Positions 53,401-63,082 are shown, counted from the stretch's first letter. The stretch is DNA of 64,000 nt from CAIRDP01 sp037138335 (GCA_037138335.1 JBAXIO010000013.1:1-64000); one strand, 5' to 3'. The notes: generated from the sequence alone by a model not told the origin. Translations and numbers: made by a program.

Positions 53401-54698
53401 GGCAGCAGTTATATAAAGAAAAATTTGGCGAAGGTTTCCTTCATGACCAGTCAAATCCTGAATACTGGAGAAAGATTCATGAAGTTGAGGATGTAGTTAT
53501 CTGGCAAACCCGCCAAAAACAGAAAGACCAGCTCACCGAGTTCCTGCACGAAAGGGTATATATCGACATGACCAGGCGGCATGAAAATCCCAAGTTGATC
53601 TTCCAGATCAGGGAAGCTGCACAGCCAAAGGCCCTCACAATCGGGTTTGCACGCAGGTTTGCAACGTACAAGCGGGCCCATCTTTTATTCAGCAACCTGG
53701 ACAGGCTCGGACGTATCGTGAACAATACCGAAAAACCTGTCAGGTTCCTTTTTGCAGGCAAGGCACATCCTAACGATAAAGCAGGACAGGATCTGATCAA
53801 AAGGATTATTGAAGTTTCAAGAATGCCGGCTTTCCTGGGCAAGGTTATGTTCATAGAGAACTATGATATGGAACTTGCCAAATACCTGATCAGGGGCGTT
53901 GATATCTGGCTCAATACACCCACAAGGCCGTTAGAGGCATCGGGGACCAGCGGTGAAAAGGCCGTTATGAACGGAGTGGTGAATTTCAGCGTCCTCGACG
54001 GCTGGTGGGCCGAAGGCTACAGGCCTGATGCAGGCTGGGCGCTGCAGGAGGAAGCCACATACGACAATAGCATGTTCCAGGATGATCTTGATGCTGAAGT
54101 AATTTATTCCATACTTGAAGAAGAAATAGTGCCGATCTATTATGACAGGGATAAAAACGGGGTTCCTGTAAAATGGATCTCCTATATTAAAAATACAATT
54201 GCAGAGATTGCACCTCATTTTACAATGAAACGCCAGCTTGACGATTATTACCGTCAGTATTACACCAAGTTGTTCAAGCGGACCAAGATAATGACCGGCA
54301 AGAACTATGAGATGGCAAGGCATATTGCTTCATGGAAAAGAAAGGTATTGAGGGGATGGGACAGTATTGAAATTGTTTCCCTTAAAACTCCTTATTCAGA
54401 GCAGAAACCCTTGTCGCTTGGAGATATTTTTGCCGCTGAGATCATTATCGACCTGAATGAATTATCTGCGACGGATGTTGGTATTGAAGTCCTTTTCGGC
54501 AAGAAGGTGAACGACCAGATAGAGACCCCCATCTTTATTGAAGAAATGACCCTTTCCCGTTCTGAAAAAAATATAGCCGTATTTGAGTGCAGCATCCCTC
54601 TAAACCAGGCAGGCGTTTATGATTTTGTTTTCCGGCTTTTTCCAAAGAGCCCGTTATTGCCCCACAGGCAGGATTTCCCTTTGGTGAAGTGGATGTGA
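50451..54698 (+). CDS. Glycogen synthase - alpha-glucan phosphorylase fusion
   Basis: A 1415-residue fusion starting with GTG. Residues 1-560 are a GT3-type (eukaryote-like) glycogen synthase (VFEVSWEVCNKVGGIYTVLS, SYYEPWGYSSQESLS). Residues about 570-690 are DUF3417, and the rest is a GT35 alpha-glucan phosphorylase with HSNEGHSAFIGLERL, THTPVPAGHDAF and SGTSGEKAVMNGVVN, whose Lys binds pyridoxal phosphate. Synthesis and breakdown of glycogen thus lie on one chain, as known in other Bacteroidota. Confidence 0.9.
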   Translation: MKEESKLVPDYVFEVSWEVCNKVGGIYTVLSTKCLTMAQELRDNYILIGPDVWKETHQNPEFQEDRFLYKSWRERAESEGLRIKIGRWNIPGKPLVFLIDFTPFFSDKDKILSHFWERFNLDSLMGGWDYLEPALFGYAAGKVIESFYNYNLSHHDKIISHFHEWTSGTGLLYVKEKVPQAGTVFTAHSTVIGRNIAINNLPLYKNFEQFHGDSIAKQFGLVSKYSLEKTAAVEADILTTLSSLTNEECRHFLDRSADVITPNGFEDSFVPVKDEYYQKRAVARTKLLQVAEAMTGQPVSKSSILILTSGPHEKKNRGYELFIDTMSRINSQVSIPESVIAFIVVPAYETGPRKELLEWMSRKDHNNPRSEQYLTHVLNESDNDWILNKVKQSKIQNRPEDKVKLFYVPAVMNGKDGVFNLSYYDLLVGFDGTIFPSYYEPWGYSSQESLSFHIPTITTSLTGFGQWVKNLYPNIKDCIAVIDRDDDNDSEVVDEILQTVVSCALKSEKEIIKIRIKAYEISRSALWGNLISNYHDAFDMALEKALGRNELYAGKQPQIIALSLKSMSDVKPEWKKVLVQQRLPENLANLDLLSKNLWWCWNWEGAELFEMINHDRWYELKFNPIALLESLSYKELQELSHNEAFIARLEKVTAKFNSYIARGNDKPKEMIAYFSMEYGLHDTLKIFSGGLGMLAGDYLKEASDSNVNIVGIGLLYRYGYFMQTLSPAGDQIANYTPQKFSQLPIIPVRDEQGNWQKITFALPGRTLYAKIWRVDVGRIPLYLLDTDIEENDESYRSITHQLYGGDLENRIRQEIVLGIGGIRLLDVLKIKPDLYHSNEGHSAFIGLERLRKLIQNEKLTFVQAMEIVRSSTLFTTHTPVPAGHDAFPEDMMRRYFSHYPDYLNIKWEQFLNLGKMVDDDPDEKYSMSVLAAKCSQEINGVSRIHGRVTRDMLQPLYPGYYATELHIGYVTNGVHFPTWTAKSWQQLYKEKFGEGFLHDQSNPEYWRKIHEVEDVVIWQTRQKQKDQLTEFLHERVYIDMTRRHENPKLIFQIREAAQPKALTIGFARRFATYKRAHLLFSNLDRLGRIVNNTEKPVRFLFAGKAHPNDKAGQDLIKRIIEVSRMPAFLGKVMFIENYDMELAKYLIRGVDIWLNTPTRPLEASGTSGEKAVMNGVVNFSVLDGWWAEGYRPDAGWALQEEATYDNSMFQDDLDAEVIYSILEEEIVPIYYDRDKNGVPVKWISYIKNTIAEIAPHFTMKRQLDDYYRQYYTKLFKRTKIMTGKNYEMARHIASWKRKVLRGWDSIEIVSLKTPYSEQKPLSLGDIFAAEIIIDLNELSATDVGIEVLFGKKVNDQIETPIFIEEMTLSRSEKNIAVFECSIPLNQAGVYDFVFRLFPKSPLLPHRQDFPLVKWM

Positions 54699-54801
54699 CA
54701 GTAAGTTGAATTTTACATTTGGCTTTGCCGGAATGGGGTCTCAGACCATTTAACAATATGTTGGAATGATAATGATTCAGATTAATAACTAAAACCCAGG
54801 C

Positions 54802-55548
54802 ATGAAATTATTAGAAGGTAAGACAATCCTGATTACCGGAGCAAACCGTGGTATTGGCAGGGCAATTGCACATTGTTTCGCCCGAAGCGGAGGTAATATC
54901 GCATTTTCTGATATTGCATTTGATGAGAATTCAGTATCCCTTGAAGAAGAATTGAAAAAACTCGGGGTTAAAGCCAAAGGCTATGCTTCCGATGCCGGTT
55001 CCTTCGAGGATAGTGAAAAACTGGTAAATGCCGTGGTTGAAGATTTCGGGGAACTCCATGTTCTTGTGAACAACGCCGGAATCACACGTGACAACCTGCT
55101 TCTGAGGCTCACCGAGTCTGACTGGGACCTGGTAATCAAAGTAAACCTTAAATCGGTATTTAACCTTACAAAGGCCGTCCAGCGCCAGATGATCAAACAA
55201 CGCTGCGGTTCCATTATCAATATGAGTTCTGTTGTGGGGATTGAGGGTAATTCCGGGCAATCCAATTACTCCGCTTCAAAAGCCGGGATCATCGGGTTTA
55301 CAAAGGCGGTCGCCCAGGAAATCGGGTCGCGTAATATCCGCGTAAATGCTATCGCTCCGGGATTTATTGAGACGGAGATGACCAAAAGGCTTCCTGAAGA
55401 AATAAGGAAGGAATGGATAGAGGATATCCCTCTGAGGCGTGGCGGTACTCCTGATGATGTTGCCAACCTGGCTTTGTTCCTTGCCTCCGACCTCTCAGAA
55501 TATATTACCGGTCAGGTGATCAGTGTGTGCGGTGGCCTTCATACCTGA
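54802..55548 (+). CDS. fabG: 3-oxoacyl-ACP reductase FabG-like
   Basis: A 248-residue short-chain dehydrogenase: GANRGIGRA binds NADP, NNAGITRDNLLLRLTE is the FabG signature, and the triad lies in INMSSVVG and YSASKAG. It reduces 3-oxoacyl-ACP in fatty acid synthesis. The C-terminus ends with GQVISVCGGLHT as in FabG. Standing downstream of the glycogen cluster, it may be one of several paralogues. Confidence 0.85.
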   Translation: MKLLEGKTILITGANRGIGRAIAHCFARSGGNIAFSDIAFDENSVSLEEELKKLGVKAKGYASDAGSFEDSEKLVNAVVEDFGELHVLVNNAGITRDNLLLRLTESDWDLVIKVNLKSVFNLTKAVQRQMIKQRCGSIINMSSVVGIEGNSGQSNYSASKAGIIGFTKAVAQEIGSRNIRVNAIAPGFIETEMTKRLPEEIRKEWIEDIPLRRGGTPDDVANLALFLASDLSEYITGQVISVCGGLHT

Positions 55549-55560
55549 TAGTTTTATCGT

Positions 55561-57633
55561 GTGAGCCTTTTAACCGAATATCCTGTTTGGTTCCTTCTGT
55601 TCTGCATTCTGGCCGGGGCTCTATTTTCCATTGGTCTTTATTATAGTAAACGCAGAACGGATGACAATCTCCGGGTGTTTGCAGCCTTATTTCTCCTCAG
55701 GTTCTTCTCTGTAACCATTATATCCTTTCTTCTCCTTACTCCTTTGATACAACGCAGTACCCGGCAGGTCGAAAAGCCTGTAATCGCCATTGGCATTGAC
55801 GGATCCCGTTCAGTCGTATCATCAGTCGATTCAATTGAGGTAAGAAAAAATCTATGCCGTGATATTGAAAACCTCAGCCATGAATTATCTGACCGGTTTG
55901 AGGTTGCGTTTTACACTTTTGGCCAGGATGTTGTACCCGGTTTAACGAAAGATTTCAAAGGGAACCATACCGACATTTCCGAATTTTTTAACGAGCTCGC
56001 AAGGAGGTATGCCAACCGCAACCTTGGCGCGGTGATCCTTGCCACTGACGGGATCTATAATAAAGGAAGCAACCCTTATTATGCAGCTGAAAAACTAAGT
56101 GCTCCTGTTTTTACCGTTGCACTTGGAGATACATCCCTGCACAAGGATGTTTTGATCATGAATATCAACGTGAGCAAACAGGTTTTCCTGAACGACGAAT
56201 TTCCCTTTGAGATCATGGTTGAAGCCGACAAATACACGGGCAAGGAAATAAAACTGGTTGTGAAACATTCGGGGGAGATGGTTTTTAACAGGGTGGTCAA
56301 GGCAACGAATGACCATGCACTCATCAGGGTCAGCGGAACCCTTCAGGCCAGGCAAAAAGGGATGCAGAGGTATTCGGTGGAACTTGAAACTCCCGGTGGT
56401 GAATTTAACCAGGCGAATAATAAGCGCGATTTTTATGTTGAAGTGCTTGAATCGAGGATCAGGGTTGCCCTGGTTTATGAAAGCCCGCACCCCGACATAG
56501 CTGCCATTGCAAGCGCCCTGGGATCCTCGGCTAAATTTAACGTCACACAGTTAAACCCCTCCGAACTGTTAAAAAGCCCCGATGAGTTCGACCTGTATAT
56601 TTTTTACCAGTTGCCTTCTGTTGCAGGAACATCCGATCCTGCAAAGCTATTGCCTGAAAGAAGCCCCGTTTTGTATGTGATAGGCAGCCAGACCGACCTG
56701 GCCGGCTTTAACAGGCAAAAGACAGGCCTTATCATCAACGCCCAGCAGAAAACGATGGCTGATATCCAGCCGGTGCTCAATCCCGACTTCTCGCTTTTTG
56801 GGCTTGGCCGGGAGTTTTCGGGGATTGTTAAGGAATTCCCCCCGGTTCAATGCCCTACCGGAAGTTATCAAACAGCTGTATTATCAGATGTAATGTTTTA
56901 CCAGAAAATCGGTGAAGTGAAAACGAATTTTCCCTTGCTGATGTTTTTCGATATGCCTTCCCATAAGACCGGGATAATCGCAGGGGAGAATATCTGGAGA
57001 TGGAGGATGTCAGATTATGCCCAGGAATCATCTTTCAGCCTGTTCGACGATATGATAACCCGGATGGTACAGTACCTTGCCGTAAAAAATGATCCGAGCC
57101 CCTTCGTTGTCAATGCCGGGAACCGTCTGGAAGAAGGAGATCCGGTTGAATTTGATGCTACCTTGTTTAATCCAGCACATGAGCTTATAAATACACCTGA
57201 TGTCACCCTGGAATTAAAAAATGAGGAGGGCAAAACTTACCCTTTTCTTTTTACCCGTACCGAGAAAGGATATTACCTGAATGCAGGATATTTCCCTTCG
57301 GGCAATTATACCTGGTCGGCTTCGGCTAAAACGGCACAGGCCCTCTATACTAAGAAAGGTTTGATAAGCATTACCCCCCTGGATATTGAACTTGTTAATT
57401 TAATGGCCGACCATACCCTGCTGAAGCAGATATCGGCCGGAAATAAAGGGGAAATGGTCTCTCAGAAGGATATTCTTAAACTGGCAGAAATCATTAAAAA
57501 ACGGAATGACATCAAGCCAGTGATCCACCTTAAGAGAAAATACACTGACCTGGCCGGGGAGTGGTGGCAGTTCCTCTTGATCCTGGGCCTGTTATCGGCT
57601 GAATGGGCTATAAGGAAGAGAAACGGAATTTAA
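55561..57633 (+). CDS. Membrane protein with von Willebrand factor A-like domain
   Basis: A 690-residue protein, GTG start, 12 bp after fabG. Two membrane segments lie at the N-terminus (LLFCILAGALFSIGLYY, FSVTIISFLLLTPL), then a VWA-like domain with IGIDGSRSVVSS and ILATDGIYNKGSN (metal site partly degenerate), beta-rich domains, and a final membrane helix (WQFLLILGLLSAEWAI). This is the BatA/large VWA layout found across Bacteroidota; it may act in envelope integrity. Exact role unknown. Confidence 0.75.
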   Translation: MSLLTEYPVWFLLFCILAGALFSIGLYYSKRRTDDNLRVFAALFLLRFFSVTIISFLLLTPLIQRSTRQVEKPVIAIGIDGSRSVVSSVDSIEVRKNLCRDIENLSHELSDRFEVAFYTFGQDVVPGLTKDFKGNHTDISEFFNELARRYANRNLGAVILATDGIYNKGSNPYYAAEKLSAPVFTVALGDTSLHKDVLIMNINVSKQVFLNDEFPFEIMVEADKYTGKEIKLVVKHSGEMVFNRVVKATNDHALIRVSGTLQARQKGMQRYSVELETPGGEFNQANNKRDFYVEVLESRIRVALVYESPHPDIAAIASALGSSAKFNVTQLNPSELLKSPDEFDLYIFYQLPSVAGTSDPAKLLPERSPVLYVIGSQTDLAGFNRQKTGLIINAQQKTMADIQPVLNPDFSLFGLGREFSGIVKEFPPVQCPTGSYQTAVLSDVMFYQKIGEVKTNFPLLMFFDMPSHKTGIIAGENIWRWRMSDYAQESSFSLFDDMITRMVQYLAVKNDPSPFVVNAGNRLEEGDPVEFDATLFNPAHELINTPDVTLELKNEEGKTYPFLFTRTEKGYYLNAGYFPSGNYTWSASAKTAQALYTKKGLISITPLDIELVNLMADHTLLKQISAGNKGEMVSQKDILKLAEIIKKRNDIKPVIHLKRKYTDLAGEWWQFLLILGLLSAEWAIRKRNGI

Positions 57634-57716
57634 TGGACATTCCGTCCATGCCGTATGTTCAGATGAAATTTGTAAAATGAAGTTCCCGGGTATGATCCAG
57701 GGCTTCCAGCCTGGAA

Positions 57717-58547
57717 TCAAAGGTCCTTCCTTTTCATTACCCAGAACACTATCCCGATCATAATTGCAGCATAGCCAAGAGGTATAAGGCAGGTAACAAT
57801 GCTTACGTTGTCCTGTAATTCCAGTCCCATCATTTTCTTCAGCATGGGGATGGCAGGGTACTCGGTGAGACGTATCACCGCATTTACCGGGAGATATGTA
57901 TAAATGGTGTTCTTAAACATAAATGGTGCCCTGAAAAGAAAGTAGATAACCGGCTCAATTATCAGGGAATATAACGTGAACAATGCGATCGCCATACCCG
58001 TATTTCTCAGCATGAATCCGCAGAAAAATGCATAAACCATATAGCAGACGAGGCTGATGAAGAACCCTCCCATGAACGGCAGGCCTTTTGAAAAGAAATT
58101 CACATCGGTGAACCCTGAATGGAACAGGCCTATAAAAAACGAACCGGCCGTCAGAATAACTCCGATAATCACTGCCATCAGGAGGATCATCAGCAGTTTC
58201 GAAACGAGAAATTCGGTTTTGCTCATCCCGTTTATTATATTCTGCCGTATTGTTTTAAAGGTAAATTCATTCGTGATCAGGATGATCATTATGATTGCCG
58301 GGAATATAAGTACATACCTGATGCTGGCAAAGAAAGCCACATTTTGCCATACGTCGGGGAAATAATAAATGGCAATGTGGGGAAAGGGGATAGGCATCCT
58401 CTGGTTGACGTTGTTGACCATATGGTTGATCATGAATTCGGCAAGCAGTATCCCGGCAGCAAGAAATACGAAATACAGGCCGAAGAGGATCCAGAACACT
58501 TTGTATGTCCTGATCTTTTTAAATTCTATTCTGAGCAGTTTGATCAT
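57717..58547 (-). CDS. ABC-2 type transporter permease
   Basis: A 276-residue membrane protein with about six hydrophobic helices (FWILFGLYFVFLAAGILLAE, FVISLVCYMVYAFFCGF) in the ABC-2 pattern. It forms the channel for the ATPase encoded directly upstream, with which it overlaps by 4 bases. The substrate is unknown; such pairs export lipids, antibiotics or act in bacitracin-type resistance. Confidence 0.85.
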   Translation of the reverse strand: MIKLLRIEFKKIRTYKVFWILFGLYFVFLAAGILLAEFMINHMVNNVNQRMPIPFPHIAIYYFPDVWQNVAFFASIRYVLIFPAIIMIILITNEFTFKTIRQNIINGMSKTEFLVSKLLMILLMAVIIGVILTAGSFFIGLFHSGFTDVNFFSKGLPFMGGFFISLVCYMVYAFFCGFMLRNTGMAIALFTLYSLIIEPVIYFLFRAPFMFKNTIYTYLPVNAVIRLTEYPAIPMLKKMMGLELQDNVSIVTCLIPLGYAAIMIGIVFWVMKRKDL

Positions 58548-59440
58548 GGCGTGTCCTGTAAGAGTTCGAGAAAATGTTGTTCAAGGCTTCGCTTCTTCTC
58601 CGACAAATGGCTAAGCACAATACCCTTGAGATGGAGAAATGAATTGATTTCCGCAGTATCTACGGGCCTGTCAAAATGAACCTGGAGGATGCCGTTGACA
58701 CCTGTAGAAGCCAGGAACCCGGGAAATCCCGCGATTGCTGCTGCCAGGGCCGTCATGTCGGAGCTGGCCATCTCAATGGAATCGGATACTGCAAGCACTT
58801 CCCTGACGTTTCCGCTGAAGAGCATGATGCCTTTTCTCAGGACAACCACGTAGCTGCATATCTTCTGCACCTCGTCAAGGAGGTGGGAAGCCAGCAGTAT
58901 GGTCGTGCCGCGTGAAGCAACCAAAGAGATCAGGTCCCTGATCTGTGCAATACCCTGTGGATCCAGCCCGTTGGTAGGTTCGTCGAGGATCATAACCTCC
59001 GGCTTCCCAAGCAGGGCGGAGGCTAGAGCAAGTCGTTGCCTCATCCCGAATGAAAAAGTTCTGAATTTGGAGAACCTTCGCTCGTACAAGCCGGCCAGCT
59101 GAAGCACTTCGTCAAGGTCATTGTAAGGCTTATCCTTGATGTCGGCTACGATTTTAAGGTTTGTGACCGCATCCAGGTACGGAAAGAAGTTAGGGCTTTC
59201 AATAACAGAACCTATGCGTTTACGTGAGTCCTTAGAAGGAGGCTGCCCGAACCAGCTGAATGTCCCCTCGTCGGGAGGAATGAGATCAAGCAACATGCTC
59301 AGGGTAGTGGTCTTCCCGCTGCCATTCGGCCCGAGTATGCCAAAAACCTGGCCTTTCACAACTTCAAAGGAAAGCTGGTTTACCGCCCTGATCTTACCAA
59401 AGCGCTTGGATAGTTTGTCAACACTTAAAATGGTTTCCAC
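58544..59440 (-). CDS. ABC transporter ATP-binding protein
   Basis: A 298-residue ATPase: Walker A GPNGSGKTTT, signature FSFGMRQRLALA, Walker B VMILDEPTNGLDP, and switch His in LASHLLDE. It energises the neighbouring ABC-2 permease. The C-terminal about 80 residues are a regulatory extension seen in this subgroup. Confidence 0.92.
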   Translation of the reverse strand: METILSVDKLSKRFGKIRAVNQLSFEVVKGQVFGILGPNGSGKTTTLSMLLDLIPPDEGTFSWFGQPPSKDSRKRIGSVIESPNFFPYLDAVTNLKIVADIKDKPYNDLDEVLQLAGLYERRFSKFRTFSFGMRQRLALASALLGKPEVMILDEPTNGLDPQGIAQIRDLISLVASRGTTILLASHLLDEVQKICSYVVVLRKGIMLFSGNVREVLAVSDSIEMASSDMTALAAAIAGFPGFLASTGVNGILQVHFDRPVDTAEINSFLHLKGIVLSHLSEKKRSLEQHFLELLQDTP

Positions 59441-59494
59441 CGGAATTTGTTTAGAAGTAAATTTAAGACGAAGAAGAGCCTGTTTAGTTACAAC

Positions 59495-60205
59495 TTAATA
59501 TGAGTAAATCAGAAATACTGAAGGGGTTTTGCCAAGGACCGGCTTCATTTTTCTCCAGTCCCTTACCGCATACACCTCTATTTTTTCTGAAGGACCGGTG
59601 AGGCCGATTCCCAGGCCGAGCATTGTATCGTCCTTACAGCTCTGCAGGACAGCCTGGAATACCTGCTCGTTCCTGTAAGGGGTCTCAATGAAAATCTGTG
59701 TTTGTTTTTTCTCACCGGCAGCTTTTTCAATTTCCTTCAGCCTCTTGCTGCGCATTTGCTTATCCACCGGAAGATAACCGTGAAAGGTAAAATTCTGCCC
59801 GTTGAACCCCGACGCCATCAGGGCCAGCAGAATGGAAGAAGGCCCGGTAAGAGGCTTAACCGGTACTCCGTTTTCATGGGCAATCCTCACTATCTCGGAA
59901 CCCGGGTCGGCAATACACGGGCTGCCGGCTTCCGACAACAGGCCGATGTCCCTGCCCTGGTCGGAGACCTGGAGGTATTCTTCAAAAGAGGGAAGGGGGG
60001 AATGCTCGTTATAAACATTCAGGGTGACTTCATTGAAATCACGCGTGAATCCGGCCTTTCTCAGGAACCGCCGGGCTGTCTTGAGTTCTTCAACTATAAA
60101 ATAATCAAGACTGCGGATGACTTTCAGGGTTCCTTCAGGCAGTACATCTTCAACAGGGCCATCGCTGAGGGCTGAAGGAATAAGGTAAAGCACACCATGT
60201 TTCAT
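59495..60205 (-). CDS. RsmI-like SAM-dependent methyltransferase
   Basis: About 236 residues from the ATG at 60205 (MKHGVLYLIPSALSDG); the longer frame reads back into the upstream dehydratase gene. It belongs to the tetrapyrrole-methylase fold group: LLSEAGSPCIADPGSEIVRIA and LTGPSSILLALMASGFNGQNFTFHGYLP are characteristic of RsmI, which 2'-O-methylates C1402 of 16S rRNA. Bacteroidota often have two such proteins, so the precise target is uncertain. Confidence 0.8.
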   Translation of the reverse strand: MKHGVLYLIPSALSDGPVEDVLPEGTLKVIRSLDYFIVEELKTARRFLRKAGFTRDFNEVTLNVYNEHSPLPSFEEYLQVSDQGRDIGLLSEAGSPCIADPGSEIVRIAHENGVPVKPLTGPSSILLALMASGFNGQNFTFHGYLPVDKQMRSKRLKEIEKAAGEKKQTQIFIETPYRNEQVFQAVLQSCKDDTMLGLGIGLTGPSEKIEVYAVRDWRKMKPVLGKTPSVFLIYSY

Positions 60206-60206
60206 A

Positions 60207-61157
60207 TTACCAGGGTAAGTTGTTGAGGTCGACATTACCGCCCGACAGTATGATGCCGATGCGTTTGCCTTTGACCTGAATCGTATTCTCAAGAATGGCA
60301 GCAAATGGCACTGCCGACGAGGTCTCTACGATGATCTTCATCCTTTCCCAGATGAATTTCATAGCCTCGACAATGCTCCCCTCGCTCACCGTAACGATGT
60401 CGCTGACATGTTCCCGGATGATTGGAAACGTGAGGCTGCCCAGGGAGGTCCTCAGGCCGTCGGCAATTGTTTGGGGATTGACACTCTCGACAAAGGTCTT
60501 TGAAACAAATGACCTGCGGGCATCGTCGGCCTGCTCAGGCTCTGCAGCTATCACGCAGGTGCCTGGTGAAAAGTAGTATGCCGAAAGAGCTGTCCCGCTT
60601 AAAAGACCGCCGCCTCCAACCGGGGCAAGGATGATATCCAGGTCCTTGATTTCTTCAATCAGTTCGAGGGCGGATGTGGCTTGCCCTGCTATTATGCGGT
60701 TGTCGTTGTAAGGATGCACCTCTACGGCGCCGGTTTCCTCTATGACTCTCAGAAGGGTCGCTTCGCGGGAGGGGAGTGTGGGTTCGCAAAACGTGATCCG
60801 CCCTCCATATCCTTTGACTGCCCCGACTTTAACAGGGGATGAATTGGAAGGCATCACGATATAGGCTTTCGTCCCGGCAAGACCTGCTGCCCAGGCCAGC
60901 GCCTGGGCGTGATTGCCGCTGGAATGCGTTGCAACTCCTTTATTTAATGAAACAGGGTCAAGGCTCCTTACTGCATTTGTTGCACCTCTTGCCTTGAATG
61001 CGCCCACCTTCTGGAAATTTTCGCATTTAAAGAAGATGTTTGCCCCGAACATCCTGTCAATTGTGCTTGAGGTAAGAACAGGGGTGAGGTTGATGAAAGG
61101 CCTGATCCTTTCACTGGCCTTCTTTATCAGACCGGCTGATGGAAAATTTGTTTTCAT
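60207..61157 (-). CDS. PLP-dependent threonine/serine dehydratase or racemase
   Basis: A 316-residue fold-type II PLP enzyme. The Schiff-base lysine is in FQKVGAFKARGA; SSGNHAQALAWAA binds phosphate, and APVGGGGLLSG is the glycine-rich PLP site; a late SGGNVD completes it. It resembles catabolic threonine dehydratase/serine racemase, without the C-terminal regulatory domain. It overlaps the phosphatase gene by 4 bases. Confidence 0.85.
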   Translation of the reverse strand: MKTNFPSAGLIKKASERIRPFINLTPVLTSSTIDRMFGANIFFKCENFQKVGAFKARGATNAVRSLDPVSLNKGVATHSSGNHAQALAWAAGLAGTKAYIVMPSNSSPVKVGAVKGYGGRITFCEPTLPSREATLLRVIEETGAVEVHPYNDNRIIAGQATSALELIEEIKDLDIILAPVGGGGLLSGTALSAYYFSPGTCVIAAEPEQADDARRSFVSKTFVESVNPQTIADGLRTSLGSLTFPIIREHVSDIVTVSEGSIVEAMKFIWERMKIIVETSSAVPFAAILENTIQVKGKRIGIILSGGNVDLNNLPW

Positions 61158-61630
61158 GGTTGACCCGGTTTGGAGGACAGCAATTGTTCAATCAAACGTT
61201 CGCAGGCGGCATCAAGCTGACGGTAGGTCTTTTCAAAGGCATGGATGTCATGGTACCATGGATCATCTACCGGCAGATCCTGCCCGGGATACTGAAGGTT
61301 GAGCATATAATCAACTTTTTTCAGGTCAGCAGCGGACCTGGCTATCCTGGAAACACTGTAATAATGCGATGCATCCATGACGTAAATGCGGTCGAAACTG
61401 TCAAAATCATTTTTCCTGAAGAGTCTTGCAACATGCCCGGAGATGTCGATCCCGTAATTCCTGCATATACTCTGTGCCCTGTTGTCGGGATGGTCGCCAA
61501 TATGAAATGACTCAAACCCGCAGGAATCAATTTCGGCTTTGATACCGGCCTTGCCGAGTTTGCTTCTTAGAATACCTTCAGCCATAGGCGACCGGCAGAT
61601 ATTGCCGGTGCAGACAAACAGGATTTTCAT
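61154..61630 (-). CDS. Low-molecular-weight protein-tyrosine phosphatase
   Basis: A 158-residue phosphatase with the N-terminal CTGNICRS loop (Cys7, Arg13) and the acid Asp in VDDPWY. It dephosphorylates tyrosine on proteins; in Bacteroidota it often serves exopolysaccharide kinases. Its stop overlaps the dehydratase start, suggesting co-transcription; there is no kinase in the window. Confidence 0.9.
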   Translation of the reverse strand: MKILFVCTGNICRSPMAEGILRSKLGKAGIKAEIDSCGFESFHIGDHPDNRAQSICRNYGIDISGHVARLFRKNDFDSFDRIYVMDASHYYSVSRIARSAADLKKVDYMLNLQYPGQDLPVDDPWYHDIHAFEKTYRQLDAACERLIEQLLSSKPGQP

Positions 61631-61645
61631 AAGGAAGAAAAAAAA

Positions 61646-63082
61646 TTATAGTTTAATGCGCTTGTCAAGTTCTTCAACAAACTGGCGGAACTGTTTATCT
61701 GTTTCAACCAGGTTGTTTACCGTACGGCAGGCATGGAGCACGGTTGCATGGTCCTTGTTCCCGCAGTGGAGGCCGATGCTGGCCAATGAAGATTTGGTGT
61801 GCTTTTTCGAGAAATACATGGAAAGCTGCCGGGCCTGGACGATCTCGCGTTTGCGTGTCTTGGAATGGATCATCTCAACAGGGATGTTGAAGTAATCACA
61901 AACAACCTTCTGAATATAATCTATGGAAATTTCCCTTGAAGTGTTCTTGACAAACTTATCTATCATCTGCTTGGCCAGCTCAAGTGTGATGGTCTTCTTG
62001 TTGAGCGATGACTGGGCGAGGAGAGAGATAAGGGCGCCTTCGAGTTCCCTTATGTTGGTATTAATGCTGTATGCAAGGTATTCCACAACTTCGGGGGGGA
62101 CAATGATACCGTCATTGTACAATTTCTTTTGAAGGATGGCAATGCGGGTTTCCAGGTCGGGAACCTGCAGGTCAGCGCTCAATCCCCATTTAAAGCGGGA
62201 AAGAAGGCGGGGTTCAATGCCTTTCATCTCAACCGGAGGCTTGTCGGAGGTAAGAACGATCTGGTTGCTCTTCTGATGGAGATGGTTGAAAATATGGAAA
62301 AAGACATCCTGGGTTTTTTCTTTGCCTGCCAGGTTATGAATATCGTCAATGATCAGGATGTCGATCATCTGGTAGAAATGAATAAAATCGTTTTGATTGT
62401 TATTCTTTACCGAGTCAATAAACTGGTTGATAAACTGGTCGGTGGTAACATACAGGACCGTCTTCTCAGGGAAACTATTCTTTACCTGCAAACCGATTGC
62501 ATGGGAGAGGTGGGTTTTTCCAAGCCCGGTATTGCTATATAAGAGGAGAGGGTTAAAAGCGGTCTTCCCCGGGTTGCTGGCAACAGCGAAGCCGGCCGAC
62601 CTGGCCAGGCGGTTACAGTCACCTTCGATGAAATTCTCAAACGAATAACTCTCAATGAGCTGAGAGTTAACCTTGATTTTCTTCAATCCCGGGATAATAA
62701 AGGGGTTCGGTATCTCTTTAGATGTACCCCTGTTAAGATCAATGGGCATTGAGACTGCAGGATTGTATGTGGCCTTCTTCTCCGAAGTAGGAACATTTAT
62801 AGTGAAGGGACCGGGGTCCGCTTCTGAATTGTCAACAATAATACTGTATTCCAACCGGCCTTTATCTCCAAGTTCTTTTTTGATAGTCTTTTTAAGCAAT
62901 CCAATGTAGTGCTCCTCCAGCCATTCGTAAAAAAACTGGCTGGGAACCTGGATTGTCAACACATAATCTTTTAGTTTAAGAGGCTTTATCGGAAGGAACC
63001 ATGTTTTAAAGCTTTGATAGTTGATATTGTCTTTGATTACCTTAAGACAATTTTCCCAAACTTCAACAACGTTCTTTTCCAT
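61646..63082 (-). CDS. dnaA: Chromosomal replication initiator DnaA
   Basis: A 478-residue initiator. N-terminal DnaB-binding domain (1-90), linker, AAA+ domain with LLYSNTGLGKTHLSHAIG (Walker A), ILIIDDIHNLAGK (Walker B), and a C-terminal HTH with GLHCGNKDHATVLHACRTV, the DnaA-box binding signature. It melts oriC and loads helicase. 15 bp separate it from the phosphatase gene. Confidence 0.95.
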   Translation of the reverse strand: MEKNVVEVWENCLKVIKDNINYQSFKTWFLPIKPLKLKDYVLTIQVPSQFFYEWLEEHYIGLLKKTIKKELGDKGRLEYSIIVDNSEADPGPFTINVPTSEKKATYNPAVSMPIDLNRGTSKEIPNPFIIPGLKKIKVNSQLIESYSFENFIEGDCNRLARSAGFAVASNPGKTAFNPLLLYSNTGLGKTHLSHAIGLQVKNSFPEKTVLYVTTDQFINQFIDSVKNNNQNDFIHFYQMIDILIIDDIHNLAGKEKTQDVFFHIFNHLHQKSNQIVLTSDKPPVEMKGIEPRLLSRFKWGLSADLQVPDLETRIAILQKKLYNDGIIVPPEVVEYLAYSINTNIRELEGALISLLAQSSLNKKTITLELAKQMIDKFVKNTSREISIDYIQKVVCDYFNIPVEMIHSKTRKREIVQARQLSMYFSKKHTKSSLASIGLHCGNKDHATVLHACRTVNNLVETDKQFRQFVEELDKRIKL